DNA from: Mycobacterium sp. NBC_00419 | Lineage (GTDB): Bacteria; Actinomycetota; Actinomycetes; Mycobacteriales; Mycobacteriaceae | DNA length: 64,000 bases | Assembly (NCBI RefSeq): GCF_036023875.1 | Contig: NZ_CP107931.1 | Span: forward strand, 1,674,001 to 1,738,000 | Direction of reading: 5' to 3' | Shown: one piece after another, positions 44,234 to 52,845 of the stretch | How positions within the stretch are numbered: the stretch's first letter is position 1 | Layout of the letters: each line of letters opens with the position of its first letter | Translations under genes and position numbers: made by a program | The notes under the pieces: generated by a model | What the model was told of the DNA's origin: nothing | Databases searched by the model: none | The model's input: the letters and a program-made list of their open reading frames with translations, nothing else

Positions 44234-45748
44234 ATGGCATCACCCACCGAGGCCGACGGAACGATCCGCAGCCTGATTCCGGCGCGGATCGACCGGCTCC
44301 CATGGTCGTCCTTCCATACCCGGATGGTCGTGGCGTTGGGGGTGGCCTGGATTCTCGACGGCCTCGAGATCACCGTGGCCAGCGCCGTCGCGGACACGTT
44401 GAGCCAGCCCGAGACGCTCGGCCTCTCGTCGGCCGCGGTGGGCTTGCTCGCCACCGTCTACCTGGCCGGCGAAGTGGTCGGGGCGCTGTTCTTCGGCCGC
44501 CTGTCGGACAAGCTCGGGCGGCGCAATCTGTTCATGGTGACCCTCGGTGTCTACCTGGTCGGCAGCGGTTTGACCGCCCTGACCCTCGGCAACGGCGCCG
44601 GCTGGGTCGCGTTCCTCTATGTCACCCGGTTCATCGCCGGGATGGGCATCGGTGGCGAATACGCGGCGATCAACTCGGCGATCGACGAATTGATTCCGGC
44701 ACGCTATCGCGGGCGGGTCGACATCGCGGTGAACGGAACCTACTGGGCCGGTGCGGTACTCGGCACGCTGGGCACGTTCGTGTTCCTCAAGTCGATGGAT
44801 ATCAGCCTGGGGTGGCGGCTGGCTTTCCTGCTGGGCCCGGTGCTCGGCCTGGTGATCCTGGTGGTGCGGCGACACCTTCCGGAGAGCCCGCGCTGGCAGG
44901 TGATGAACGGCCGGGAGTCGGCCGCTGAAGAGTCGATCGACTACATCGAGCGTGAGGTGAAAGCCACCGGCGTGACGCTGCCCGAGGTCGACAAGAGCAA
45001 GGCCATCGAGCTGAGGCCCACCGAGAAGATCGGCTATGTCGCTCTGACGCGGGTGTTGTTCCGCGAGTACCCGAGTCGCTCCGTTCTGGGCGCCTCGCTG
45101 ATGATCAGCCAGTCGTTCCTCTACAACGCGATCTTCTTCACCTACACGTTGGTGCTGGGCAAGTTCTACGGCGTCGCCTCGGAGACGACGCCGCTGTACC
45201 TGATCGCCTTCGCCGTCGGTAACCTCGCCGGGCCGCTAACCATCGGGCACTTCTTCGACACCATCGGTCGCCGGAAGATGATCTCGGGGACCTACATCAT
45301 GTCCGGTGTGCTGCTGGCCATCAGTGCCGTGCTGTTCAACGCCGGTCTGCTCAACGCCCTCACCCAGACCATCGCCTGGTGCGTCATCTTCTACTTCGCC
45401 TCCGCCGGTGCGAGTTCGGCCTACCTCACGGTGAGCGAGATCTTCCCGCTCGAGGTTCGCGCCAAGGCGATCGCCGTCTTCTTCGCGATCGCCCAGTGCT
45501 TCGGCGCGCTGGGTCCGGTCATCTACGGGGCGCTGATCGGTGACGGCTCCCAGCCGTTCAAGCTGTTCCTCGGCTATCTGCTGGGGGCGGCGATCATGAT
45601 CGGAGGCGGCCTGGTCGCGTGGTTCCTCGCCGTCGACGCCGAAGGCCGGTCGCTGGAGGACATCGCAACTCCGCTCTCGGCGGCCGGTGCGGCTGCGCGT
45701 CGCGGGTCGGTGCGCGCCGAGGGTGCTCAGCTGCCGCGCTCACCGTGA
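44234..45748 (+). CDS. MFS transporter, metabolite:H+ symporter type
   Basis: This 504-residue carrier with twelve predicted helices is of the sugar/aromatic acid-type MFS. The loop 2-3 motif is GRLSDKLGRRNLF, the helix 4-5 motif is RFIAGMGIGGEYAAINSAID, and the central loop has LPESPRWQVMNGRE. SEIFPLEVRAKAIAV matches the second-half repeat motif. Related proteins carry sugars, organic acids or aromatic acids; no adjacent catabolic gene narrows this. The ATG at 44234 has an AGGAGGCG site; upstream in-frame codons are non-coding in character. Confidence 0.92.
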   Translation: MASPTEADGTIRSLIPARIDRLPWSSFHTRMVVALGVAWILDGLEITVASAVADTLSQPETLGLSSAAVGLLATVYLAGEVVGALFFGRLSDKLGRRNLFMVTLGVYLVGSGLTALTLGNGAGWVAFLYVTRFIAGMGIGGEYAAINSAIDELIPARYRGRVDIAVNGTYWAGAVLGTLGTFVFLKSMDISLGWRLAFLLGPVLGLVILVVRRHLPESPRWQVMNGRESAAEESIDYIEREVKATGVTLPEVDKSKAIELRPTEKIGYVALTRVLFREYPSRSVLGASLMISQSFLYNAIFFTYTLVLGKFYGVASETTPLYLIAFAVGNLAGPLTIGHFFDTIGRRKMISGTYIMSGVLLAISAVLFNAGLLNALTQTIAWCVIFYFASAGASSAYLTVSEIFPLEVRAKAIAVFFAIAQCFGALGPVIYGALIGDGSQPFKLFLGYLLGAAIMIGGGLVAWFLAVDAEGRSLEDIATPLSAAGAAARRGSVRAEGAQLPRSP

Positions 45749-45775
45749 GCGGTTTCCCGGCCACCGTTCGTGGGC

Positions 45776-46000
45776 ATGAGGAAGCCCATGATCAATCTGG
45801 CCCGGGTTCGGCGCGCCGAGACGCGGATCGTGAAGTATCAGCGACGGGTATGGCTGGCTCAAGTACTGATGTGGCCGACGATCGTCATCGGTGCAGTGGC
45901 GGCAGTGGGTGCGCTGGTGTGGTTCCGTCAGAGCCGGTCGCCGGGCGGGCGGCACGAGATGCCAGACCTGCCTGGAGTACACGAGGCTGCTGAGAGCTAA
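45776..46000 (+). CDS. Small single-helix membrane protein, hypothetical
   Basis: This 74-residue protein has a basic N-terminus (ARVRRAETRIVKYQRRVW), one membrane helix (about residues 28-50, with MWPTIVIGAVAAVGALVWF) and a short polar tail. It follows the MFS gene by 27 bp. The start may be GTG 45770 or ATG 45776. The positive-inside pattern and codon use support a real gene, but no family is recognised. Confidence 0.6.
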   Translation: MRKPMINLARVRRAETRIVKYQRRVWLAQVLMWPTIVIGAVAAVGALVWFRQSRSPGGRHEMPDLPGVHEAAES

Positions 46001-46021
46001 GAACCGAGGGCAGAGCGCGGA

Positions 46022-46924
46022 CTACGGCGCGACCAGTTCCGGGTGGAAGGTGGCCGCCATCCGGCGCATGCCGTCACGCCAGTCGACGTGGGTGGTGCCG
46101 ATCAGCTCGTGCATCTTGGTGACGTCCAACGGATTTCCACGCAGCGCCTGATCGCTGTCCTCGAATACCGGCTCCTTGCCGACGAGTGAGCCGAGGTAGG
46201 TGCACCACTCCTGGATGCTGACGAACTGGTCGCCGCCCCAGTTGACGGTGGTGACCGGAACTGACGCCACCGCAAGGAGTTTCGGGATCATCGCGATGAT
46301 GTCGTCTTCGTGTATCAGGTTGTAGACGGCGGGTCCGCCGGGCGGGACCGGGATAGAGATGCCGGCGAGCAGCATCTCGAACTGGAACAGCGGCCACCCG
46401 CCGTTGTCGCCGTAGGGGACGTTGAGGCGTGCGATGGTGGCCGGCACGTTCAGGGCGCGCGCCATCGTGGCGACGACGACCTCGCCGGCGATCTTGGAGA
46501 TGGAGTAGGTGGGCAGCAGGGGCTTGTGGTTGTCGCCGTGAACGGTGCGTTCGGTGCGGGGTTGGTCATCCGGCGGGTCGTAGACGGCACCGGAGGAACA
46601 ATGCAGGAAGGCCTTGACGCCGCGACAGTGCGCCATCAGCAGGCCTGCCGATTCGGCGTTGACCGCCAGGTCCTTGTCCCACCGGCCACTCTTGGCCACC
46701 GCCAGGTTGATGACGTAGTCGAAGTCAGTCGGCAGACCGGTGAAGTCGCCGGCCGCCATGTTGACGGTGTGGCAGCGGACGCCGGCCTTCTCGAGGCGCT
46801 CTCGCACGGCGGGGTCGGTGAAGCGGGCGGCGCCCCACACCTCGTTGTCGGCCGCGAAGGCCATGGCGACGGGGACGGCGACCTGGCCGGTCACTCCGGT
46901 GATAAGGATTTTCGATCCGCGCAT
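46022..46924 (-). CDS. NAD-dependent epimerase/dehydratase
   Basis: This 300-residue extended short-chain dehydrogenase/reductase has the nucleotide motif ILITGVTGQVAVPVAMAFA at the N-terminus. The catalytic YSISK (Tyr and Lys) and upstream HCSSGAVYD (Ser) are present, and the C-terminal half is substrate-specific. It could act on a nucleotide sugar or on a steroid- or lipid-type substrate; the substrate is not deducible. It is a monocistronic gene with a 222-bp upstream region in which I see no recognisable motif. Confidence 0.88.
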   Translation of the reverse strand: MRGSKILITGVTGQVAVPVAMAFAADNEVWGAARFTDPAVRERLEKAGVRCHTVNMAAGDFTGLPTDFDYVINLAVAKSGRWDKDLAVNAESAGLLMAHCRGVKAFLHCSSGAVYDPPDDQPRTERTVHGDNHKPLLPTYSISKIAGEVVVATMARALNVPATIARLNVPYGDNGGWPLFQFEMLLAGISIPVPPGGPAVYNLIHEDDIIAMIPKLLAVASVPVTTVNWGGDQFVSIQEWCTYLGSLVGKEPVFEDSDQALRGNPLDVTKMHELIGTTHVDWRDGMRRMAATFHPELVAP

Positions 46925-47146
46925 CGGCTGATGGTAGGCAGATGCCGCGGTTGGGACGGTGGTTTGTCTCAGTGCCCGACCTCACCCGCTGAGCCTGCGG
47001 TTTCAACTATCGCGCGGCGGGTATGTGAGCAACACTTGAACGGGCCGCTAACTCTGGTGGAACGACGAGTGTGCTGAACTCGCTCGAACCGATCGGATCG
47101 CGGCCCCACGCACGAGGCCACACGCACGTCGGGAACGGAGCACGAG

Positions 47147-47647
47147 TTGATCGCCCGCATTTGTTCGGTACTGTCTGCCACGCTGCTGGCTACGGCGCTG
47201 GTGTTCGCGTCCGCGCCCTCGGCTGAGGCGATCCCCGAGGCCTCGGCTGAGGCAATCCCCGGAGCAGAGGACGCCATCGCCAAGGCCGAAAGTGCGCTCG
47301 GGTCAGACATGTTCGGCCCGTACGGATGCGAGGCGTTCGTGGCCTATGCCTATAACGTGTCGCAGGCCCAGTACGGCTGGGACGGCGCCGCCGAAACCAT
47401 GTACCAGACCCTTCTTCGGCAAGGTCAACTACACACGGACATGAATGCCCCGCGCGGCGCCCTCGTCTTCAGCAAGAGCCCCTTCGGCGCCCACATCGAC
47501 ATTGCCCGTGGTGACGGGACGTATGTCTCCGGCGGTGTCCAAGGACTCAAGCGAGGGTATGGCAACGGGCACAACATCCAGATCCTGCCGAGTCCCCATG
47601 TGGGCAATGGCTGGGTTTACCGGGGCTGGAGTCTGGGCTACCCGTAG
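47147..47647 (+). CDS. Secreted NlpC/P60- or CHAP-like protein
   Basis: This 166-residue protein has a signal peptide (SVLSATLLATALVFASAPSA) and a short direct repeat (SAEAIPEASAEAIPG). The mature domain carries YGCEAFVAYAYN, a candidate catalytic Cys at the head of a helix, and GALVFSKSPFGAHIDIARGD, with the candidate His. This arrangement resembles papain-like peptidoglycan hydrolases and amidases. The family call is by motif only. The start is TTG 47147 with GGAACGGAG upstream. The gene is followed by a tRNA on the other strand. Confidence 0.72.
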   Translation: MIARICSVLSATLLATALVFASAPSAEAIPEASAEAIPGAEDAIAKAESALGSDMFGPYGCEAFVAYAYNVSQAQYGWDGAAETMYQTLLRQGQLHTDMNAPRGALVFSKSPFGAHIDIARGDGTYVSGGVQGLKRGYGNGHNIQILPSPHVGNGWVYRGWSLGYP

Positions 47648-47664
47648 TGAGTCGCGGCTCTTGA

Positions 47665-47741
47665 TGGTGCCCCCAGTCGGACTCGAACCGACACTGTGCG
47701 GATTTTAAGTCCGCTGCCTCTGCCAATTGGGCTATGGGGGC
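47665..47741 (-). tRNA. tRNA-Leu, anticodon UAA, short variable arm
   Basis: The cloverleaf is complete. The acceptor stem is GCCCCCA/TGGGGGC, the D arm is GCC/GGC with TTGG in the loop, the anticodon stem is GCGGA/TCCGC around CTTAAAA, and the T arm is GTCGG-TTCGAGT-CCGAC. Discriminator A and an encoded CCA end it at 47665. The anticodon (47707-47705) reads UAA, specifying Leu (codon UUA). The variable region is only five bases (ACAGT), whereas bacterial tRNA-Leu normally has a long class II arm. Confidence 0.93.
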
Positions 47742-47834
47742 CGTGCTGGCAAAAGGGTATTCGATGGTCTCTTCGCGTGGTCGCAGACGTCGGTAGCGTG
47801 GACTGATCACCCAAGCCCACCGCGAGGAGCGCCG

Positions 47835-48245
47835 ATGCCCGTCACCTTGATCAACCCCGACGGGCTGCCCGACGCCGGCATCTACCAGCAGGTGGCCGTG
47901 GCCAGCGGAACGCGGCTGGTGTTCATCGCCGGCCAGGTCGCGCTCAGCGCCGACGGCACCAAGGTGGGCGAGGGTAATCTGGCCGCCCAGGTCGAGCAGT
48001 GCTATCGCAACATCGGCACCGCGCTGGCCGCCGCCGGCGCCACCTTCGACGACGTCGTGAAACTGACTGTCTACCTGGTGGATTGGACTCCGGACAAGAT
48101 GGAGCCGTTCATGCAGGGCGCCGCGCGCGCCTTCGAGGCCATGGGCATCCCCGCGGCCACTCCCCCGCTGACCGGCATCGGCGTCGACGCCCTGGCCGAA
48201 CCCGACCTACTGGTCGAGATCGAAGCCACCGCCGTCATCGACTGA
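47835..48245 (+). CDS. ridA: RidA/YjgF family enamine/imine deaminase
   Basis: This 136-residue trimeric RidA-fold protein hydrolyses reactive enamine and imine intermediates released by PLP enzymes. Conserved parts are FIAGQVALSADGT, the EQCYRNIGTALAAAGATFDD helix and VVKLTVYLVD. The C-terminal PDLLVEIEATAVID carries the Glu of the signature. The critical Arg of the canonical IPxRxxxGV-type motif is not obvious (ATPPLTGIGVDAL), so it may be a non-deaminase subfamily. The ATG at 47835 has a GAGGAG site. Confidence 0.88.
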   Translation: MPVTLINPDGLPDAGIYQQVAVASGTRLVFIAGQVALSADGTKVGEGNLAAQVEQCYRNIGTALAAAGATFDDVVKLTVYLVDWTPDKMEPFMQGAARAFEAMGIPAATPPLTGIGVDALAEPDLLVEIEATAVID

Positions 48246-48270
48246 GAGTCGCTCGGAGCGCCGCACTCAC

Positions 48271-48330
48271 ATTGAGTGAGTATCCAGGACGGGATTTCGC
48301 GGCGATTCTCGTCCTGAGCGCTCACTCGAT
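48271..48330. terminator. Extended hairpin between convergent genes
   Basis: ATTGAGTGAG (48271-48280) pairs with CTCACTCGAT (48321-48330) with one mismatch, and CAGGACG (48285-48291) pairs with CGTCCTG (48310-48316). The result is a long two-part stem between ridA and the convergent lipoprotein gene. Confidence 0.6.
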
Positions 48331-48363
48331 GGCGACGCGTCGACAAACGCGCGACGACTCCGC

Positions 48364-48756
48364 TCAGTTATTGCTGTTCGGGCACGACAGCGTCAGGAAC
48401 ACCGTGGTGGAAGACGGCGGGTTGGCGCCCTTGTACCCGTCGACCGAGGTGATCCTGCACGCCGAGAGCACGCTGTTGCCCGAGTAGCCGCCACCGTTGT
48501 TGATCTGCACCAGATAGCCCTGGCTCTCCAGTGCCAGCATGGCGTCGGCGGCATTCTGGTTCTGGTTGAACGCCTTCGGCGGCATGTTGATGACGCCCTT
48601 TTCAACGGGCGACGGCGCGGCCGCCGAGGACGACGTGGTGCTCGACGGTGCCGGCTCCTTGACGTCGCGCGAGCATCCCACCGCGCCGCCGACTGCGACC
48701 AGCGTCGCACCGCCGGCCACGACGGTGATCAAACGAGTCCATCCGGTGCCGCTCAT
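48364..48756 (-). CDS. Lipoprotein with QGYxVxIN motif
   Basis: This 130-residue protein has a signal peptide with lipobox-like GGAVGC (Cys at about residue 28) and a Ser/Pro-rich linker. The mature domain contains ALESQGYLVQINNGGG, SACRIT and TVFLTLSC. The same framework occurs in the secreted protein at 17900, so these are two members of a mycobacterial exported family, one lipidated and one free, each with two conserved Cys. Function is unknown. It is a single gene converging on ridA. Confidence 0.82.
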   Translation of the reverse strand: MSGTGWTRLITVVAGGATLVAVGGAVGCSRDVKEPAPSSTTSSSAAAPSPVEKGVINMPPKAFNQNQNAADAMLALESQGYLVQINNGGGYSGNSVLSACRITSVDGYKGANPPSSTTVFLTLSCPNSNN

Positions 48757-48908
48757 CTCGTCCCCTCGTTCTGCTCACGCCAGGCCGCGCGATGCTGCAA
48801 CGAAGGCTAGCCAACGTCGACGCCGCTGTATTTCGTATTCGCCAACTGTTCACCCACACAGCACGACACCCCGGGGAAAATCGACCCGGGGTGTCGTGAG
48901 CCAAGCAC

Positions 48909-50285
48909 TCAGACGGCCACGGTCTCCTTCTTCGCGACATCGTCCGAATCCGCGTCGAGCATCGTCTGCTCGTCGAACGGATCCCGCCCGGAGAGCACAT
49001 TGTCGACCTTGGCCATGTCGACGGTCTTCGTCCACGACCCGACCAGCATGGTCGCCACCGCATTGCCGGAGAAGTTGGTGACCGCGCGAGCCTCGGACAT
49101 GAACCGGTCGATGCCGACGATCAGGCCCACTCCGTCGAGCAGGTCGGGCCGGTGCGCCTGAAGACCGCCGGCCAACGTCGCCAGGCCCGCGCCGCTGACA
49201 CCCGCTGCACCCTTGGAGGCGATGATCATGAACACCAGCAAGCCGATCTGCTGACCGACCGACAGCGGGCTTCCCATCGCATCGGCGATGAACAGCGAGG
49301 CCATCGTCAGATAGATGGCGGTGCCGTCCAGATTGAACGAATACCCTGTCGGTACAACCACTCCCACGGTGCTCTGCTGCACGCCGAGGTGCTCCATCTT
49401 GGCGATCAGGCGCGGCAGCGCCGACTCCGACGACGAGGTCGCGAAGATCAGCAGGTACTCCCGGGCCAGGTAGCGCACCAGCTTGAAGATCGACACCCCG
49501 GACACCGTGCGCAGCAGCACCCCGAGCACGCCGAAGACGAACACGATGCAGGTGATGTAGAAGCCGAGCATCAGCGTCAGCAGTTGGGTGACGGCACTCC
49601 ACCCGGTTTGGCCCACCACGTTGGCGATCGCCCCGAACGCACCGATCGGCGCCAGCCACAGCACCATCGCCAGAATCTTGAACACCAACCGCTGCAGGTG
49701 CTCGACGCCACGCAGGATGGGCTCGCCCTTGGAACCCATCGCCTGGATCGCGAAGCCGACGAGCAGCGCCACGAACAGCGCCTGCAACACATTGCCTGCG
49801 GTCAGCGCCGAGAACAGCGAGTCCGGGATGATGTGCTGGATGAACTGCATGATCCCGCCGGACTCGTGCGCCGTCTCGGCCAGCTCGGCCCCCTTGCCGG
49901 CCGTCGACTCGGTGATGTTCAGGCCATCGCCGGGGTGCAGCAGGTTGCCGACCACCAGGCCGATGGCCAGCGCGACCGTCGACATCACCATGAAGTACAG
50001 GAACGCCAAGCCACCGACCTTGCCCACCGTGGCGGCTTTGCGTACCGACCCGATGCCCAGCACGATCGTGCAGAAGATCACCGGCGTGATCATCATCTTG
50101 ATCAGGCTGACGAACATGGTGCCGAGAACGCCGACCTGCTTGCCAACCCCCGGGGCAAGCAGGCCGACGATCACGCCACCGATCACCGCCGCGATGACCG
50201 CCAGGTAGAGCCAATGGGTGCGGTCGCGACGCTTCTCGGGTACGGGGTGGTTTCCGTCGTCGCGGGGGATGGCTTCGGTGGTCAT
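48909..50285 (-). CDS. dctA: C4-dicarboxylate:cation symporter (DAACS family)
   Basis: This 458-residue symporter of the glutamate/dicarboxylate family has eight helices and re-entrant loops. It contains SLIKMMITPVIFCTIVLGIG, the serine-rich IFATSSSESALPRLIAKM hairpin, VPTGYSFNLDGTAIYLTMA, and the C-terminal MSEARAVTNFSGNAVATMLV motif with the substrate-binding Arg and Asn. It imports succinate, fumarate or malate with protons or sodium. The ATG at 50285 follows AAGGAAC. It is divergent from a DctS/DctR-type two-component system and shares a CRP-like site with it. Confidence 0.93.
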   Translation of the reverse strand: MTTEAIPRDDGNHPVPEKRRDRTHWLYLAVIAAVIGGVIVGLLAPGVGKQVGVLGTMFVSLIKMMITPVIFCTIVLGIGSVRKAATVGKVGGLAFLYFMVMSTVALAIGLVVGNLLHPGDGLNITESTAGKGAELAETAHESGGIMQFIQHIIPDSLFSALTAGNVLQALFVALLVGFAIQAMGSKGEPILRGVEHLQRLVFKILAMVLWLAPIGAFGAIANVVGQTGWSAVTQLLTLMLGFYITCIVFVFGVLGVLLRTVSGVSIFKLVRYLAREYLLIFATSSSESALPRLIAKMEHLGVQQSTVGVVVPTGYSFNLDGTAIYLTMASLFIADAMGSPLSVGQQIGLLVFMIIASKGAAGVSGAGLATLAGGLQAHRPDLLDGVGLIVGIDRFMSEARAVTNFSGNAVATMLVGSWTKTVDMAKVDNVLSGRDPFDEQTMLDADSDDVAKKETVAV

Positions 50286-50340
50286 AGTGGTGTTCCTTCC
50301 AGGCCATATGCAGGGGGTCTGCAAGGATGGTTACCCATAA

Positions 50341-50356
50341 CGTGACCCAGGTCACG
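50341..50356. promoter_or_regulatory. CRP-like site in the dctA/two-component intergenic region
   Basis: CGTGACCCAGGTCACG is a perfect palindrome with the GTGA-N6-TCAC core of CRP-family sites. GTTCATT is directly repeated at 50362 and 50371 just before the histidine kinase start, a candidate response-regulator site. Confidence 0.6.
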
Positions 50357-50390
50357 CTTTAGTTCATTTCGTTCATTCCCGGAGGTAGCA

Positions 50391-51956
50391 ATGGCGGTGC
50401 TGCCCCGCTCGCTGGCCGGGCAAGCCTTCGCCCTGCAGGCAGCGGTCATCGCGCTGGTGGTGCTGGCCGGTAGCGCAATGGCCCTCTACGACGCCAAGCG
50501 CGACGGTGACCGAGCCGCCCGCGAACAGGTGACCGCCATCGCCGTCGCGCTCGCCGATGCGCCTTCGACCGCCCAGGCGATCGAAAACCACGATGCGACA
50601 ACGGTTTTACAGCCCATGACCGAGGCGGTCCGCAAGGGCACCGACATCGCCTTCATCACGATCATGGCCCCCGACCGCACCCGCTTCACCCACACCAACC
50701 CCGCCGTCATCGGCGAGAAGTACATCGGCAACATCGAACCCGCTCTGCGCGGTGAAACCTTCACCGAGGTCTACACCGGCACGCTGGGCCCCTCGATCCG
50801 TACTGTGGCCCCGGTACGCAACGCGAGCGGCCAGGTCATCGGACTGGTCGCCGCCGGCATCACCGAACGCAGCCTGGCCCAACGCTGGCGCGCCCAGTGG
50901 CCCGCCATCGTCGGGATCGGCCTTGGTGCACTGGCACTTTCGTTCATCGGCGTCGCGGCCATCCGGCGCCGCATTCTGCGTCAGACCCGCGGCCTGGCCC
51001 CTGATGAACTGCGGGTGATGTATGACCACCACGACGCGATCCTGCACTCAATCTCCGAAGGTCTGATCGTGCTCGACCGCGACGGCGTGGCCCTGGTCAA
51101 CGACGAGGCCCGCCGGCTGCTGAGCCTTCCCCCCGGCCCCATCAAACGCCCCGACCTGCCGGAATTCCTGCGCGGCAACGATCCCGGAGTGCGCGACGAG
51201 GTTCGCGTCACCGACGAACGCGTGCTGGTGGTGAACCGCTCGGCGGTCAGCGTCTCGGACTCCGAGGTGGTCACCATCCGCGACCGCACCGAACTGCAGG
51301 GGGCCCTCGGCGAACTGAGCGCCCTGCAGATGTTCAGCGACTCGCTGCGCGCCCAGGCACACGAGTCGGCCAACAAACTGCACACCGTTATCACGCTGGT
51401 CGAAATGGGCCGACCCGACGACGCCGTAAAGTTCGCGACCAAGGACCTGGCACTGTCCCAGCAACTCGTCGACCGGCTCTCCGACTCCGTCGGCGAACCC
51501 GCGCTGATGGCCCTGCTGCTCGGCAAGACCGCCGAAGCCGACGAACGCGGCATCGCGCTGACCGTCACCGAGGAAACCCACCTGCCCTCCGACGCCGACA
51601 ATCTGGTGCTCACCGGCCAGGAGATGGTCACCGTCCTGGGCAACCTCATCGACAACGCGATGGACGCCTGCGACCGCGATGACCCGTGGATCGAGGTCAC
51701 CGTCAACCAGGACCACGAGCGGCTGCTGATCCAGGTCGCCGACAGCGGCCCCGGTATGGACGCCGCGACGTTCGGTCGCGCCATGCAGCGCGGCTACTCC
51801 ACCAAGGCCGGTAACGGGGCCGGCACGGACGCCGGCCATCAGGGCCTGGGCCTGGCGCTGATCGCCCAGATCGTCAAACGCCACGGCGGCACGCTCAGCG
51901 CGGACCTCACCTACGGGTCTGTGGTGACGGTGAGCATCGAGAAGGCCCGCTCGTGA
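50391..51956 (+). CDS. Sensor histidine kinase, CitA/DcuS/DctS type
   Basis: This 521-residue kinase senses extracellular dicarboxylates or citrate. Two membrane helices (about residues 10-32 and 167-188) frame a periplasmic PAS-like sensor domain ending RTVAPVRNASGQVIGLVAAG. A cytoplasmic PAS domain (about 215-300) follows, then a dimerisation helix with the phospho-acceptor His324 in RAQAHESANKLHTVITLVEM. The catalytic domain has LIDNAMDAC (N box), DSGPGMD (G1) and GLGLALI (G2). It starts 106 bp from dctA on the other strand. Its stop overlaps the regulator start as GTGA. Confidence 0.93.
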   Translation: MAVLPRSLAGQAFALQAAVIALVVLAGSAMALYDAKRDGDRAAREQVTAIAVALADAPSTAQAIENHDATTVLQPMTEAVRKGTDIAFITIMAPDRTRFTHTNPAVIGEKYIGNIEPALRGETFTEVYTGTLGPSIRTVAPVRNASGQVIGLVAAGITERSLAQRWRAQWPAIVGIGLGALALSFIGVAAIRRRILRQTRGLAPDELRVMYDHHDAILHSISEGLIVLDRDGVALVNDEARRLLSLPPGPIKRPDLPEFLRGNDPGVRDEVRVTDERVLVVNRSAVSVSDSEVVTIRDRTELQGALGELSALQMFSDSLRAQAHESANKLHTVITLVEMGRPDDAVKFATKDLALSQQLVDRLSDSVGEPALMALLLGKTAEADERGIALTVTEETHLPSDADNLVLTGQEMVTVLGNLIDNAMDACDRDDPWIEVTVNQDHERLLIQVADSGPGMDAATFGRAMQRGYSTKAGNGAGTDAGHQGLGLALIAQIVKRHGGTLSADLTYGSVVTVSIEKARS

Positions 51957-52639
51957 TCACCGTGCTGATCGTCGAGGACGAGCCACTGATCGCCGAAGCC
52001 CACCGGACGTATCTGGAACGCCTGGAAGGCTTTTCCCTGGCCGGGGCGGCGGCCACCGCACGCGACGCGATGCGCATCGCGTCGGAGGCCTCGGCGACCG
52101 ACACTCCCGTCGACCTGGTGCTACTCGACCTCGGGTTGCCCGACGCCAGCGGGATCGCCCTGGCGTCAGCACTCTCCGGGCTGCGCCCGGCGCCCGACAT
52201 CATCGCGATCACCTCCGAACGCGACCTGGAAATGGTGCGCGCGGCGGTGTCCCACGGCGCATTGGCCTACCTGCTCAAGCCCTTCACCTTCGCGGCGTTC
52301 CGCGACCGGCTGGAACGCTACCGCCGCTACCGAACCGCCCTGCCCGCCGGCACCGAAGCCGCCAGCCAGGCCGAAGTCGACCGCGCCCTGGCGGAGTTGC
52401 GCAGTACCGACAGATCGGCCGCACCGAAAGGTGCCGCACCGGCGACCAACGACGAAATCGCCCGGGCCGTCCGCGACCGGGCCGGTGGCGTCACCGCCGA
52501 CGAGATCGCCAAACACGTCGGGGTGTCACGCGTCACCGCCTGGCGCTACCTGGAACGACTGGCCGACGAGGGCATCGTCACGCGGCAGACTGAATACGGC
52601 AAGACCGGGCGGCCCAGTACCCGCTATCTGTGGCGCTGA
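51953..52639 (+). CDS. Response regulator, DctR/CitB type
   Basis: This 228-residue regulator has a receiver domain with Asp8-Glu9-type acidic pocket, phospho-acceptor Asp59 (LLDLGLPDAS), Thr in AITSERD and Lys in LLKPFTF. A linker leads to a C-terminal helix-turn-helix (GVTADEIAKHVGVSRVTAWR), as in CitB/DcuR-group regulators. The start is GTG 51953, overlapping the kinase stop. It is expected to activate dctA on sensing dicarboxylate. The kdp operon starts 122 bp downstream. Confidence 0.92.
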   Translation: MITVLIVEDEPLIAEAHRTYLERLEGFSLAGAAATARDAMRIASEASATDTPVDLVLLDLGLPDASGIALASALSGLRPAPDIIAITSERDLEMVRAAVSHGALAYLLKPFTFAAFRDRLERYRRYRTALPAGTEAASQAEVDRALAELRSTDRSAAPKGAAPATNDEIARAVRDRAGGVTADEIAKHVGVSRVTAWRYLERLADEGIVTRQTEYGKTGRPSTRYLWR

Positions 52640-52761
52640 GCGCCGGCGCAGTCGGAATCCGTCAAGACGCCACCACCGCCCCGTAAAGAAAACGTCAAAG
52701 CCGACGATCGCGGCTCCCCGGACTCCTAGCGTCGTTTCGTTCCCGCAGAACGGAGACAGAC
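52640..52761 (+). promoter_or_regulatory. Upstream region of the kdp operon
   Basis: This 122-bp region separates the DctR-type gene from the kdp operon and should hold the KdpE-controlled promoter. GTCAAG and GTCAAAG (near 52661 and 52694) repeat in direct orientation, a pattern typical of OmpR-type regulators. No confident -10/-35 pair was found. Confidence 0.35.
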
Positions 52762-52845
52762 ATGGGAGTCGTCATATTCATCGTGCTGACTGTGGCGATC
52801 TTCGCCCTGCTCGGCCTGGTGCAGAAGCTGGTCGAGCGACTGTGA
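52762..52845 (+). CDS. 27-residue membrane peptide at the head of the kdp operon
   Basis: The ATG at 52762 follows CGGAG by seven bases and opens a 27-codon frame: one hydrophobic helix ([18 protein letters not shown]) and a charged end (QKLVERL). Its TGA overlaps the GTG of kdpF as GTGA, so the two are translationally coupled. It is the same size and topology as KdpF but lacks KdpF's PERF ending. It may be a second small subunit or a modulator of the Kdp pump. Confidence 0.8.
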   Translation: MGVVIFIVLTVAIFALLGLVQKLVERL

